Source of the DNA: Alligator mississippiensis | Lineage: Eukaryota > Chordata > Crocodylia > Alligatoridae | Direction: 5' to 3' | DNA length: 64,000 nt | NCBI RefSeq assembly: GCF_030867095.1 | Contig: NC_081826.1 | Span: forward strand, 43,688,001-43,752,000 | Shown here: piece by piece, positions 35,701 to 48,060 of the stretch | Position numbering within the stretch: the first letter of the stretch is position 1 | Layout: every line of letters starts with the position of its first letter | Notes under the pieces: generated by a model | What the model was told of the DNA's origin: nothing | Seen by the model: only the letters and a program-made list of their open reading frames with translations | The model's database searches: none | Program-made: the position numbers and the translations under genes

Positions 35701-36640
35701 CCTGTGTGAGGCTACTCCTATTCTGTTTGTAAACTGAATTATCTATTGTAAGATAATTTAAAATGGATTCCATTATTGACTTGTGGTTAAGTATTGTGCA
35801 CTCACGTCCTTTGCTGTAAATGGCCAGTTCCCTACTGGGTTCAAGTCCATATAAGGAAATCCTGCTAATACATTCTGAAAGCGTATAACACACTATGAAG
35901 TACATATCCCTCACCCCCCAGCACTCATTTCTGCAGAGATTGAAGTAATGTGATTGATACACAGCTATATTTCTTTCAGGTCTGAAATATATGCACCCCA
36001 GTCCATTATTCTTAATAGAAAACTTGTTGACACAGACTATTAATTTGATACATAGGATTACTGTACCTTAATCACAGTTACAAAGTTGTATAAGTAGTAT
36101 TGTATTAGGCAGTGAGATGTTAGATATTAGGGAAGTCTATGGGAAGTTTATCCCTGGGATATTAGGGAAGTTTATGGACTTATGTAGGTAGAGAGCATTA
36201 TTCATGTACTGAAATGTTTCCCCTTAGTACTGTTCTTGCTGCCAAACAGGTGGGTGGAGGATCCTGAGCTCACAGAAATTAATGCTGTTGTATCCAACCT
36301 CCACTAACTAATGTTTACTGAAAAATGTTCTACTATCACTTTGGCAAATTGTATATGTAGAAGTCTCCTCCATGCTAGTGGAAAATTTTTTAAGTCCACC
36401 CTTTAGTCAGTATTATAAAACCAATGGAAGCTTTGTTTTTTTGTGTTTGACCTCTTAATACAACTTAGTCCATTTTAATCAATAAGACAAAATAAATTGC
36501 ATCATTTAGAGGAACAGCCAGAGCCCATTTGAGGTGAGCCCCCACAGAATGCTGGACTGATCTCTGCTATTACGAATGGAGCCAGACTTTGATGTCTATA
36601 AAGGTCCCAACCTAATCTGATCTAATCAATTCTTCCCTGT
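32780..36640. other. intergenic sequence with one repeat fragment
   Basis: AT-rich sequence in which no gene is supported. The only dispersed repeat I recognise is the 34096-34262 fragment related to the foldback element at 43723-44711. Confidence 0.5.
34096..34262 (+). repeat. fragment related to the foldback element at 43723-44711
   Basis: This starts with ggctagggacagaaattgca and continues with blocks shared with 43723-43890: ctgtaacacaacagaagttc, gtgcacataaac, aaaaccagttt and tatcagactta. It represents only the left-terminal part of that family. Confidence 0.7.
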
Positions 36641-36677
36641 TTCAATCTCACTGCTGTGCACTGTGAAAGGCATGGCA

Positions 36678-36950
36678 TTTATGAGGGAGGGGAAAAGGCT
36701 AAATATTTATTTGGGGCAACTCTCAGCTGAGATAGAGAGAATAAAAAGAGGCGAGGGACTGGCATATCAGCCTCTCCTGGCAGGAGAAATAGAATCCAGC
36801 TACTTATCATCCTAGCCCTGTGCCAGACTCCATTTCAGCCCCCTGCACCCTCTTGATGCACACAATGCCAGCTCTTCAAATAAGGTGGAAGCTGGAGCTA
36901 TGAACTGTCCGCTACTGCAGGGGGTTGTGTGTGTGTGTTTTGGTAAGTTT
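36678..36950 (+). promoter_or_regulatory. candidate CDH17 promoter and non-coding first exon
   Basis: A CDX-type TTTATG (36678-36683) is followed by a TATA-like ataaaaag (36741-36748). An expected start near 36770 would be followed by a strong donor, tg|gtaagttt, at 36942/36943. Mammalian CDH17 is driven by CDX2 and HNF1 in gut epithelium and has a non-coding first exon. A half HNF1 site (gttaat) lies just downstream, near 36979. The distance to the first coding exon is about 8 kb. This is an inference from short motifs only. Confidence 0.2.
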
Positions 36951-39648
36951 TAGTAATTATACAGCAGTGCTTTATTAGTTAATTGTCACAACATCCAGTA
37001 GATGGCTATTGTATTTCCCATTTTTGAAGAACTGAAAGCTTTTAAGTAAAGTCTAAGAAAGAGTAAAGCACCAGAAAGGAGAGTAAAGTACCTTTCTCTT
37101 ACTCCAGTAGACCAATTTTCCTCTGATATTATCAAGTTGTTGATCTGGTGGTCAGATGCCACCTTGAGTGCTCAGCAGTGCAACCATCTCAGCTACTGAG
37201 ATGGGAGATGAGCTTGGGATGCCACAAGCACTGCTATCAGACTCTCCATTTTTCTTCTTCTACTGTAACAGGGGGTTATTTTGAGGTACCTATAACAATT
37301 TAAAGAGTTTTGGCTAAAGGTTGCAGAGGTCCCAAAGTTCTTATCATATCTTTTGATTTCCAAACCTACTGTGCAACAGGAATGACCCAGCATAAATGGA
37401 AAGAGCCTCTGGCTCATCATTTGGTTCTGATACTATACTTTATTGTACTCTATATCTTGAATCTCACAAAATTTGGAGACCTCTTTTCACAAATAAAACA
37501 TGTCCAAGATCTGGGAAAAGCTGCCTCTTCAGCATTTAGGGAAAAACAGAATGGCTATATTGAAAAAACACAGTTCATAACTAATAAATATGTACACCAC
37601 TCCAAGTCCATGCTAGAATTAGACTGAGGTAGTGTGAATGTTTAAAGAAAATTAATTTCTCTAATGCACACTGCTGCTATTCTATTTTGCTTGAGTATGA
37701 AATGCAGGCTCCATTTGGAGCTCTTACAATATATAGTATAAATAAAAGTAATCACTAGACTATGCATTATTTATTCCACAAAAGCTATTTGGTTCCATTA
37801 TGTCACAGGCTACATGGAGAATAAGAGCAACTAAGCATATCATCTGCTTCCTTCATGCCTGTTCACTGTAAATCATAATGATGCTACTGTAAAATAAATG
37901 GGTTCCACAATACATTTTGAAATGGTTTCAGAAGGGTATCAAAAGTATAGGGAGAAAAGAGGCTGGACTTAAATAAATTCATCTAAATCTGGAAAAGAAG
38001 GAGGTATGGCAGTGATAGGATTACATGAGACTTCAATAAGTAAAATGAAAAAATGGAGAAGCATAAGAGAAGTAAAGGAGAGGGGAGGAATGCCAAAGGG
38101 TAGTAGGAGGGTATGGTGAGGAGGACATAAGTAAAGATATGAGCAGTGCTGTCTCTGGAAAAACTGACTCGCTTAACAATGATTCACAGGATAAACACCT
38201 GAACACTTGCCTCCTTTTTCAAAGACACAGCTGGCTCAAGAAACAAGCCCCATTACTGGGTTTCCCCCTTGATTTCATCTGCAGTACAGTTATGACTACT
38301 GTAAAGCCTTCAGTGCTGCTGGATTTTGTAATGGTTTTGTCAGTGACATTTTTTCTTCTTCTCTGGTTCCAATTTATTGAAAGTTGTCTGCACCTAAGAA
38401 AAATGTCAATCAGAAAAAGACAGAGTGGTGAATAACTTTTTCAAGTAATATATCACAGCTTCTAGTAAGTATATCGCAACCTACAATAGTAACAACAATC
38501 CAAAGATCTAATTGTATGAGCATTCACTTAAACAGAACTATTTTGTATCACCTAAAAATATGCATCTTAAATACGGACCTTAGAGTTGTAGGGACAGACC
38601 CAAATTCAGTGCAGCTTACTGTATTCAACATAGATTTTCCATTTATACAACCAAAAAAAAGAAACTAAATTTGACCCTCAATTGTTTACCAATCAGTTAT
38701 ACATTATCATAGTCAAGTGAAAAAAAACTCTTACTGTTTTGACTTATAGCGTATTATACTGAAAACAGTTGTACTTCTCTATCAGCTGCTGACTTTAATA
38801 AAAATATTAATCAGAGTTAAAGTCATTTGACTTGAAGGCATTGACATTAAGGATGGATTTGTCCCACTAATATTTTTTTACTTCTAAGTAATTTGATATG
38901 AGTTCTAATATTTAATAGAAATAGTAGGCTCTGTGCTGTGCTCATTCATAATAAGCAGCTCTTAAGGAGGTCAGAGTCCTTTGTGAGTTTATTGGTATAA
39001 GACACACTAAAGTTTTGTGCTAAATATCATGTTAAAATCTATAACAAATCAAAACTCTCTTCTCCCAGGAACAAATGTTGATGTCAGCTGAGAGCATGAG
39101 CTGAAGTCCAAGCAGAAAGCTAACCTTTCCCAGTGCTGTATAGAATAAGATATAAACTCTGTGTTTGTTATTTTAAACTCAGAAAATGCTTAATCCATTA
39201 CAGAAATAATAAAACTACAACCAAGAGTGAGAGAGTACATTTTGGAAAGCTAAGCTGGATGTTAGAATTTGGATAAGTGCTATTATTTCCATCCATAATT
39301 CAAAATATTGGATTAGAAAATAAACATAGTGCAAACCACAAACATAACAGGAAATTAAGAAATTAGAATAAACAGAAGACTAGAACATGTGTCGGGACTG
39401 AGTAACTTATATTTCCCAATGTTCAGATGGGTGTCTGGAAGCTCAGAGGGATAGACATATTTGCCTAAAGTATTTTCAAATAGATCTGTGTGGCTGTATG
39501 GATTAAATTTAATGGTGAGTGTAGACATCTGGGGAGGTTAGGGGGAGGAGAGATTGACCTAAAGCCACCCACTCTAAGCTAAGTTGGGATAGGGGGACTA
39601 TTGGAGGGGATTTAGGGTATCGGGGGTGGGGGGGATAAACAGGCTGGG
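36951..39648. other. non-coding AT-rich sequence
   Basis: Short open frames are present but none resembles a protein family. No named repeat was recognised. Confidence 0.5.
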
Positions 39649-40384
39649 GGGAATCACAGATTCACAGAAGTTTAGGGCTGGAAAGGACCTCATGAGATCA
39701 TTGGGTCCAGCCTCCCTGCTCTGGGCAGGAAAGACTGCAGGGGTCAAATAACCCCAGCAAGGTGTGCATCCAGTCTCCTTCTGAAGATTGCTAGGGTACA
39801 TGCCTGCACCACCCCTGCTGGGACTTTATTCCAGAGTCTGGTCACACAAATCATGAAGAAGTTTTTCCTTATATCCAGTATGAAGCCTTCTTCTAGGAGT
39901 TTATAACCATTGCTCCTGGTTTTCCCCAGGGGCACTTTGGTGAATAGCTGTTCGCCTAGCCCCTGAAGCGCTCCCCTGATATATTTGTAAGCTGCCACCA
40001 AATCCCCCTGAAGTCTTCTCTTTTCTAGGCTGAACAGTCCCATATCTGTCAGCCTTTCCTCATATGGCTTGCTCTTCAAGCCTCTAATCATATGAGTAGC
40101 TCTTCTCTGGACTCTCAAGCTTTCCCACATCCTTCTTGAAATGTGGTGCCCAGAACTGGATACAGTTCTCCAGCTGCAGCCTCACCAATGCCGAGTAGAG
40201 TGAAAGAATAACTTCCTTAGTTTTGCTTGAGATGCATTGGTTGCAAATGCCTGTGTATTGTTTGCTCTGATAACTGTAGCATCACCCTAGTAGCTCATAT
40301 TCATTTTATGGTCAATTATGACCCCCAGGTCCCTTTCAGATGTGGTGCTAGCTAGTTTAGCACTACTGAGCCTGTAAATTTGTT
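39649..40384 (-). mobile_element. CR1 LINE, 3' fragment, older subfamily
   Basis: On the minus strand the 39744-40130 frame shows the CR1 RT C-terminal domain (RVQRRATHMIRGLKSKPYEE, then RRLDAHLAGVI). The 3' UTR (39649-39740) has the ggctggaaaggacctcatga block. The sequence is clearly more diverged than the 17 kb and 62 kb copies. It is truncated at its 5' end near 40384, exactly where the GC-rich element begins. Confidence 0.88.
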
Positions 40385-41190
40385 GTGAAATCAGGAAAAT
40401 CTGGGGGACAGACAGGGGCTGTGGGGGAGATCAGGGGGGCAGGCGGGGTCTGTGGGGGGATTGCAGGCGTTGGGGGGAAGAAGGGATCCTTGCAGTGGGT
40501 TGGGAGGGACAGGCAGGGTCTACAGGGGGGCTTGGTGGGATCTGGGAGGCTCACAGGGTCCATGGGGGCTCTCTCCCCCACCCCCTGGGACCAGGGGATA
40601 TTTTTAGCTCCTTGACCCTCAAACAAACAACTTCCCCAGGTGAACCAATCCCCCACATTCTCCCTGCCCCTTCCCTTACCTTGTCTTATTTGCTCAGTTC
40701 CCAGCACTGGCAGATGCTGGTAAAAATGGCACAGGGAAGGGCTTGGGAATGGGTGGGGGTTAGGCTCAGGGGTGGGGTCTGGCTGCTGGTCCATGGGTGG
40801 GAGTTGTCTGTCCTGGGCCTGGGGGGAGGGCCTGGGGGCAGGGTCTAAAAATAGCCCAATGCCAGAGAGGGGGTAGGGAAAGAAGGGCTAGGGCAGGGGC
40901 GGGGCCAGCGGATGGGCTTTCCCAGCCCTGAGGCTGTGCTGGGAATTGTACAGAAGTTCAGGACAGTTAGATCAATCTAAAAATACCTAATCTGATCTAA
41001 GTTAACCCTACCTCCGAGGTACGCTTAATTTAGATTAGGTCAGCCAGTTTTAGACCGATCTAGTTGTCCTGAACTTCTGAACAGTTTGCACTTAGATTGA
41101 TTTAACTATTGTAAGGTCCACACCTGGGCAACTAAGTTAGATCGGGTGGCCATTTTTAATGTGATTTAACCTCCCTCTAACGTCCCCAAA
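40385..41190 (-). mobile_element. unclassified element, family copy 2 (GC-rich core plus tail)
   Basis: This is the inverse-oriented relative of 12860-13740. The G-rich core (40385-40950) contains repeated ggggtctgtgggg-type units. The tail (40951-41190) contains a strong inverted repeat: 40951-40982 (cagaagttcaggacagttag start) pairs with 41048-41079 (tcctgaacttctg end). The tail also holds several gatctaa motifs. It is likely a non-autonomous DNA transposon of an unnamed family. Confidence 0.5.
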
Positions 41191-43380
41191 CTTCTGTTTA
41201 CACTTCAAATGTCCTGAGTCCCAGCCTAGTACTACAATAGTCTCAGTAAATGGGTTGTGTTTTCCATATGCATTGATCAACTGATTCAAAGACAGGTCAT
41301 TCTCAGGTCCAAATTCTTGTCCTTTGAGCTCAGTCCATTACTAGCAGTGAGAAACAGATTATCGCCAGAGGATAAGTTTCACTTCTGATTTCTCTCTCAC
41401 AGATAGAAAAAATTATCTTCTCAACTTCCAACCACATATTGGTTGCCTTTAACTCCTGGAACCATCACTGAGAAGTTGAGCTCAGTTAGACTATCCACAC
41501 AGAAATGAAAATACTGAAAGAGCAATTAATTTTTACTTAGCTAAACTGCTTCCCTCCATGGCATGCCACACCTAGTCATTTACAGATCAATGTAGTTAAT
41601 ATTTGAGCCAAGCTCTTGGGTGAGTCTGAGAAACCATAAACTGTGCAGAGAAGCGCAGGCTTGGCACTGTTAACCTCAACAGGTGAGTGGAAGGGCTAAA
41701 AGAAGGAATATGTATTTTATGAAGAAATAAGATATTCATCCTTGAGGTACGGTATTGTCTAATCTACCTCCTTTTGAAAGATATTTTACAAGTGGAAGTA
41801 AGGGATTGGATTATTTTTGGGTGATGTTAGCAACTTAATGGCTTGTACTTGTTCTTTTCTTGGAAAAAGAAGAATATCAGGTTTTGTGTTGGGAGTGGTT
41901 TGTCCTAAAGCAGGTTAGTGTTTTGCTTCAAAGCAAAGTGTTTTAAATTTGAAAATGTGACCGTCTAAAACAAAAATTTTAAATGGGTTTTGAAATTAAT
42001 TTTAAAAGAAAAGTTTGTGGAACCAGATACTTTTTAGTTTGTTTTTTTCATAGATGATCAATGTCTACAGTCACAGAATATTTATTAACAAAAGTTGCTG
42101 ATATAGTTTCATATTTGCTATGCTAAATTTTTAGTTATTTTAGCCAGAGGCTCTATAAGAAAATCATTATGGATATCTTTAGAAAAAGTGTGGAGAATTG
42201 ATCTATATTTTTGAACCTATAATTGAACCTATTGATCTGTAACTGTGAAACCATGATCTCAGCAGTCAGATGCAAATTCTTTTTTTTTTTAGTTACAAAA
42301 ATGTTTAGGTAGACATTCCTTCCTTTTCTTAACTCCAACTGACTTAGTATGTATTTAAAAAAAAATACATATATTGAACTCACAGTAGGCTTTGCTTTCT
42401 TTAGTGGGCAATTTTCTGTCTTCAGAGCTCATGAGTTTTGTTTTTTCTGGGGATGGACAGAGGAATAATGCATTTCAGAGTGATCTGACCCACAAGAATG
42501 CCAAGATACATAAGATCTGGAAGGCCATATCGTAGCCATACTGTTCCTGCCTTGTGGTAGAAAAGGCTATGATGAAGAAATAAGCAGTGATCAAATCTCA
42601 ATCCTGAGTTTTTTCAACATGTACAGTTTTTATTATGTTTAGAGAAGAAAATAATAAGAAATAAGACACCCAGACAGTGGCTTAGGAAACCAATGTAACT
42701 CATATTACTGTATTTCTTAGTCAGATTTGGGTGGATTTATGCCATGTACATAAGTGCTTTTACCTAGTCTAAATGGTACATGAAATTGAAATTCAATCCC
42801 CTTTTCAGGATTGCCTTTATGAAAAGAGAATAAAACTCTCACTCACAATAAGATAAAATAAAGATCAGTTCATACCTTCTCCATGAGCTTGGATGGTTCT
42901 AAATTTTTTCCTCTCAGTACTGCTAAGCCCATATCCTAGATTTCTTGATTCCAGAAAGGATAAGTAGCCTTTCAAAGGAAGGCTTCATTTAAGCTTTTCA
43001 CAACACTTGACAACAAAGTTTTGATGTAAAGTCTAGTTTTTTGACAAATTGCTGTTTTCCTGTTGACTTCAATTGTTTCCTGCATTTTAAACAGGTTGAG
43101 GTACTCTTGCTCCCTTCCTCTCTATATGCAATTTGTCTTTGTTTATGCAAGTCACCCTAGTGAGGTCAGTGGAGCTACTTTCATCAGTAATGACTAAGCA
43201 CAGAGTAAGTGGGTTGTAAAATCTGCCTTGTCTTTGGTAGTGTCACTATATGCTGTTTAACCTTTGTATGCCAAAGCTGGTGACACTACTGGGCAATATT
43301 GTTCCTACATGTAGGGCAAGGAAGAAAGGACAAGAAGAAATAAATGGGATGGAAATGCCTTAAACTGAGGACAAGGGGGT
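41191..43380. other. non-coding AT-rich sequence
   Basis: No gene and no recognisable repeat seen. Confidence 0.5.
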
Positions 43381-43381
43381 G

Positions 43382-43460
43382 ATACTATACTATACTATAC
43401 TATACTATACTATACTATACTATACTATACTATACTATACTATACTATACTATACTATAC
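43382..43460. repeat. (TATAC)n microsatellite
   Basis: About 15 uninterrupted units of the pentamer tatac (equivalently actat). Confidence 0.97.
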
Positions 43461-43722
43461 CCTTCACTCCCTAGGAGCCTCCCAGGAGACTTGGATCCTG
43501 GTAGATACATACATACTCAGGGCAAAGCCAATACACTATTGTCCAAGCAACATAGATATTGATAAAGAGGTTAACACTGTTTGGTGCAACACTGATTTCC
43601 ACTCTGCAGTGGTCCTGCTTTTACAGAACTGTTCTTGTCCTTTAACATAAATAGCAGGGAAAAGAATTTCATACACATGATTTTTGAAACTTTGGGTTCC
43701 TACATAGTGCCCTTAACTTTAA

Positions 43723-44711
43723 GGCTAGGGACAGACATTACACATAAACTGGTTTTAGTGATCAGGAACTGGTTTAAACCTGTAACAGAACATAAGTTCA
43801 ATGCACATAAACCAGTTTCAAAATGACCGAAACCAGTTTGAGATGAATCTGGTTGAATGTAGTATCAGACTTAACTGATTTGGCTCAAACCGGTTTATGC
43901 AATATCTGTCCCAGACCCCTTCCTGGTTTAACTTAAACCAGAGTCTCCCAGCATCCCGGCATGCTCTTTGGGCTGGGCTCTGTGCTGCAGCCTAGCCGGG
44001 CTGGCCCCGTGCCTCTGCTCCCCCTCCGGAGCTGGGGCAGGCAGGGGTGGGGTCTGGACAGAGAGGGGTTTCATTCCCCCCTCCCTGTCCCACTGCCAGG
44101 GACCCAAGCAGGGTCTGCTGGGCACTCCCCCTCGCTGCTGCAGCCATGGGCCAGCATGGCCCCTGAGCCAGAGGGGGGCAAGGAGCAGGGTTATTCTCCC
44201 CTCTACTCCCACTGCCTCCGGGGGACTGCAGCCAGGTCTGCCAGCCCTGACCACCACTGAGCAGCAGAATAAGCCCCCTCGTTGTTCCCTCTGCCAGACA
44301 CTGGAGGGAGGGGGAATAACCCCAGTCCCTGACCCCAGGGGCAGTGGGGGTAGAGGGGAGAATAACACCCCCCCGCTCTCTCTGTCTCAGGGGGCATGCT
44401 GGTCATGGCTGCAGCAGTGAGGGGAAGCGGGGTGCCCAGCAGACCTGGCTCAGGTCCCTGCCAGTAGGACAAGGAGTGGGGAATTAAACTTCTCTCTGGC
44501 CAGTTCAGCCCAGACTGGTCACACCCCCCAGCACACCTTCCCTGCAGCCAAGGGCACACTTTAGCGCCCCCGGGCTTCTGGGCTGAGCAACTGCAAGCAC
44601 ATGCCCGCATGTCTGTGCGGTTACAAACCAGTTAAGTCTAGGCAGGTTAGACTAACTTGCAAAGGTTGAATCAGTTCAAGCTCCGGCTTCTTGAATGTCT
44701 GTCCATAGCCC
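43723..44711. mobile_element. 989-bp foldback DNA element
   Basis: The ends are inverted repeats: ggctagggacagacatt at 43723 and, reverse-complemented, ggctatggacagacatt ending at 44711. The two halves are diverged reverse complements over most of their length. The + strand near 44090-44140 and the - strand near 44420-44470 encode nearly the same peptide (QGPKQGLLGTP against QGPEPGLLGTP), and ttattctcccctcta recurs inverted around the centre. The core is GC-rich and the ends AT-rich. The terminal tagggacag is hAT-like, but no 8-bp target duplication was found. Open frames inside are by-products of composition. Confidence 0.7.
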
Positions 44712-44921
44712 AAGAGTCCCAAAGGGCCATGGCCATCATTGGTGCTTGGCTTTTTTGGAATTCAGGATATTTTATGACTGCTTATATATGGACTAAGGAG
44801 CTTTACCGTTGTCAACCAGAGTTTAGTTTTAGTCTTTATTCATGATTATAAACTAACAATTTTAAGAGTAAAATAATCAAAACATATTAGAACTAAGATG
44901 TATTCATTTACAGGAGCCAAA

Positions 44922-44990
44922 ATGCAAGAAATCACCAAGATGTTTATACTGCATGGACTTCACATATTCTACCTCCTTGTATTTCATTTG
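44922..44990 (+). CDS. CDH17: CDH17, coding exon 1: signal peptide
   Basis: The exon begins at 44914 after ttcatttacag, and the ATG at 44922 is its first. It encodes 23 residues (MQEITKMFILHGLHIFYLLV start). A hydrophobic core of about 17 residues is typical of a secretory signal peptide, with cleavage expected just after the exon junction. It ends at catttg|gtaagt in phase 0. The signal peptide is poorly conserved in sequence, as expected. The assignment rests on its position, phase and hydrophobicity and on the clear cadherin exons that follow. Confidence 0.8.
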
Positions 44991-46369
44991 GTAAGTTATG
45001 TTTTCCTTTCCTTGGTAAAAAACCCAGCAAATCTCAGTAGCTATATCCATGCCCTTAATCTGTAATTCAGAAAAATCTGTAATTCAGAAATGGCATGTGA
45101 ATTGGCAGCATCTTCCATATTGAGTGTTTATGCTACTAACTATGACATAAATCCTGGACATTTATGTCCTTATTCAAAAGTTTAAAATTAATATCAGTCA
45201 CTCAGAAAGAAGAGTTTTGTGAACGACTTGAAACAAGTGTGGAGGAAAAGCCTTATTTTTCTCTGTAATAACTGAATCTGATAATAGAGAGATTAAGTTG
45301 CTTTTTATAGCTGAAACTTGCATAATTAAAGATTTCAAAAACAGCCACTAAATCATCAAACACTGAAGATATTTTATAGTGTCCTGGTGCTGGTTACTGT
45401 GTTATAACTTACACTTCTGCTACTCTGTAATTTGCTCTGTAACACCCCTTGCTATGTAGTTTAAATCATGCACATTATTTATCTTCAGTTTCCCATGAAA
45501 TTCAATTTGCAGTGAAGTATCTATGGCATAAATTGATAACTTTTGCTTATATGAATAGTCTTTCCTTTTGGAAGAAACCAGTCAAGTCAAAGTAATTGCT
45601 GATATTTACAAAAGTTGGACAATTAGGCTCCCGATTTGCATTGGCAATTAACATGAAGTATAACAAAATCTGATTCAGACCTATAAAATACGGACACCTG
45701 GGCACCATGCATAAAATGTGCGTCTTAATCCTGTTGACTTTAGTAGGATTATTTCAAGATTGAACTCTGGGCTTTTACTTCCTCTCTTTCCAATTGTTAT
45801 TGCTAGTGGCTGTGACAATAGAACTGTTGAATCTGCACTGCACCAACTACATTGGCTTTACACAGGATTGTAGCACCTGCTGGACAAAAATGGGACAAAG
45901 AGCGAATCCCTCATCCCTTACTGATTCATGAATAGATTGTGATTCATTCTTCTTGCATTTGGGAATGTTTATGGCTCACATAAAGCAGTTTAATTGACAG
46001 GAAGAGATATCTGTTCCTTGCTACGAGAACTAAACTTTGAACCTTACAGTTGGCTTATAAAGTGTTTGCCTTTGTTCTTTCAAAAGAAGTAAGTCACCTT
46101 GTAAAACATGACAGAGTAAAATCCTTCCAAAAGCATTATTTAATGACCTAAACTAGTTTAAAATCTGTATGGCCAGATCCTGCTCACTTTGATCTTTCTG
46201 AGCAGTACCTTCATGACTAGTACCCCAGGACTCATGGAGATTGTTTCCTTATGTGAAGAAAAATGGCAAAACCCATGGCTATTTGTGGGACTTCTGGTTT
46301 TGCTAAGACATGGCTAAGGCTCTAAGAAACAGCTTAGGAAGAATAGGCCTCTCTGATCAGCGAATGTCC

Positions 46370-46860
46370 TGATAAAAGGTGTAGAAAAAGAAGAATACAC
46401 TAATGAGCAGGGAAGCTGGTACAAAGAAAGGAGTTAAGATAAGAGAGGAAATGAAGGGAGCCAGGTATGCACTTGGCAAAAGGACAAGTAAAAACAGATA
46501 TTTTGGCAAAAGGAAAGATAAACATTGGCACAAAAACTTGAGTGTTTCAGGTATAAATGTAGGTGTTGCTAGGACTGTTTCTTTGTAATGAGCTAGGGGA
46601 GCATAACTGGCATATGGTCTTGCTATCATTATCCTTGGCAATTGAGTTGGGCTGATTGCTAAACAGACCAGCTTGTGTACTGGCAAAGAGGCAATAAAAC
46701 TCTCCGAGCTTTTTGCCACCCAACACAAATTTGAGTTGTTCTTTTTGTGTTGCATCTGGACTCCAGGAAGCTGCTTGCTAGAACTGGCCTCCAGAAGCAC
46801 ACACATTTGAGTGATGTGAACACCAAAAGTGACAGAAAGCAAAAGGTCACCCAAACCCAC
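46370..46860 (+). other. LTR-like sequence, possibly a solo LTR
   Basis: A TATAAA at 46552-46557 precedes AATAAA at 46693-46698 by 141 bp, and a GT/T-rich stretch (gagttgttctttttgtgttg) follows. This is the usual promoter and poly(A) spacing of a retroviral LTR. There is no internal viral coding sequence. The TG and CA limits and a target duplication were not fixed. Confidence 0.35.
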
Positions 46861-47163
46861 ATCTCAGAACAACGCTGTTATTCTTAGCATGCTTGGACCT
46901 TACATTACTGGTCCTTGACTAGAGATACAAGACAAATGTTGTTTCCTGATTAACCATACTGAGGTTTGAAAGGCCTCTTTCATAACCTGTATTAAACTTT
47001 TCCCTTGAAACCTGTAAGTATAGTCTATGACTGCACTACTCTTCTTTGCAAGTACATTTTGCTGTGTTGTGCCTGTTGGTCTGAATTTCTATGGTGAAAC
47101 TGTCCCACAAATTACAGGATCTCACTTTCAGTGGAAATCATGACATAGAGTAGACACCCTCTT

Positions 47164-47653
47164 AGGCTGCGTCCACACAAGCATGGACATTTGTTTCCCT
47201 GAGGACAACTAGCAGTGGGACACCTTGTGCTGCCACTAGTTGTCCTGGGGGAACACCTGTGCTAGGTGTCCTCCGGCATGTGGCAGGTTGCCCTGGGTGG
47301 GATAGGGGAGGCTGGGGCCAGCACTGGGCTGGCTCCAGAAGCCTTACCTGGGGTCTTGGGGGCCTCCTGGAGCTGCAGTAGCAGTGATCCTGCTGGTCAG
47401 AGCCTGGCCAGCAGCTGGAGCATAGCTCTGGCCAGCCAGGTTCTGGTTTTGAGTGGCATATGCTGCCCCTGCATGCACCACTCTGCTTTTTTTTCTGCAC
47501 AGGTTTTTTTGACCCCTGGAGATCCAGGGCTCAACTCGCCCCACTACGCTGCTCCCTTGCAGTGTGGAGAACAACTGAACGTATGGTTTGTGGTGCCACA
47601 GTAATGTCTGCAGCGCTGCATACCGCATGGCTGTACTCGTCTGAATACAGCCT
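47164..47653. mobile_element. hAT-like non-autonomous element (about 490 bp)
   Basis: The left end is aggctgcgtccacacaagca. The right end, reverse-complemented, is aggctgtattcagacgagta; the two share about 14 of 20 positions. The core is GC-rich. The frames inside are rejected as coding. The inverted ends suggest a DNA transposon, but no target duplication is visible. Confidence 0.4.
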
Positions 47654-47759
47654 TAGAGCTTGTCTCCACAGACCAGTAGAATTACAGAAGTATTATTATT
47701 CTACAAGAATAAAATCATGTTTATTTTAGGATATAAGACATTTGTATACATGCTTGTGC

Positions 47760-48060
47760 TGCAGCACATGCATTTATATGAATGGCAAAATATTGATCAA
47801 TGCTGAGAAAATGGCAGCGGTACACTTTTGAACTAAAACACATCAAAGGTGTTTCCACTCAAAAGTGCATCACCGCCATTTTCTCAGTGCTGACATGCAT
47901 TTTGCCATTTATACAAATGCACGCAATGCAGCGCCAGGCACATCAGCTTGCACGTAGAGCAGACTGATTAATCAAGTCTGTTTCAACCTGGGGGTTTTCC
48001 GGCATGTCAGAGCAGACGAATGTATGTGTATGAATGCTCATAGTGTCTACATGGGAGTTA
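47760..48060 (-). mobile_element. MITE-like element with long hairpin, related to 29430
   Basis: Arms 47764-47832 and 47868-47933 are imperfect reverse complements; both hold a tggcaaaat block and gagaaaatggc on one strand. Further right, the reverse complement of 47950-48035 contains tctgctctgacatgc and agacttgattaat, shared with 29445-29505. This is one family in the opposite orientation. Confidence 0.55.

Noticed and set aside
43382..43460. CRISPR-like regular repetition
   Set aside because: A pure 5-bp tandem repeat without spacers; a simple microsatellite in a vertebrate genome.
43928..44610. Open frames of 99-150 codons on both strands
   Set aside because: The matching peptides on opposite strands arise from the foldback structure of the element and are not evidence of a gene.
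46357..46860. 167-codon minus-strand open frame with a hydrophobic C-terminal part
   Set aside because: It has no family resemblance, lies antisense to the LTR-like unit, and shows no promoter or splice context.
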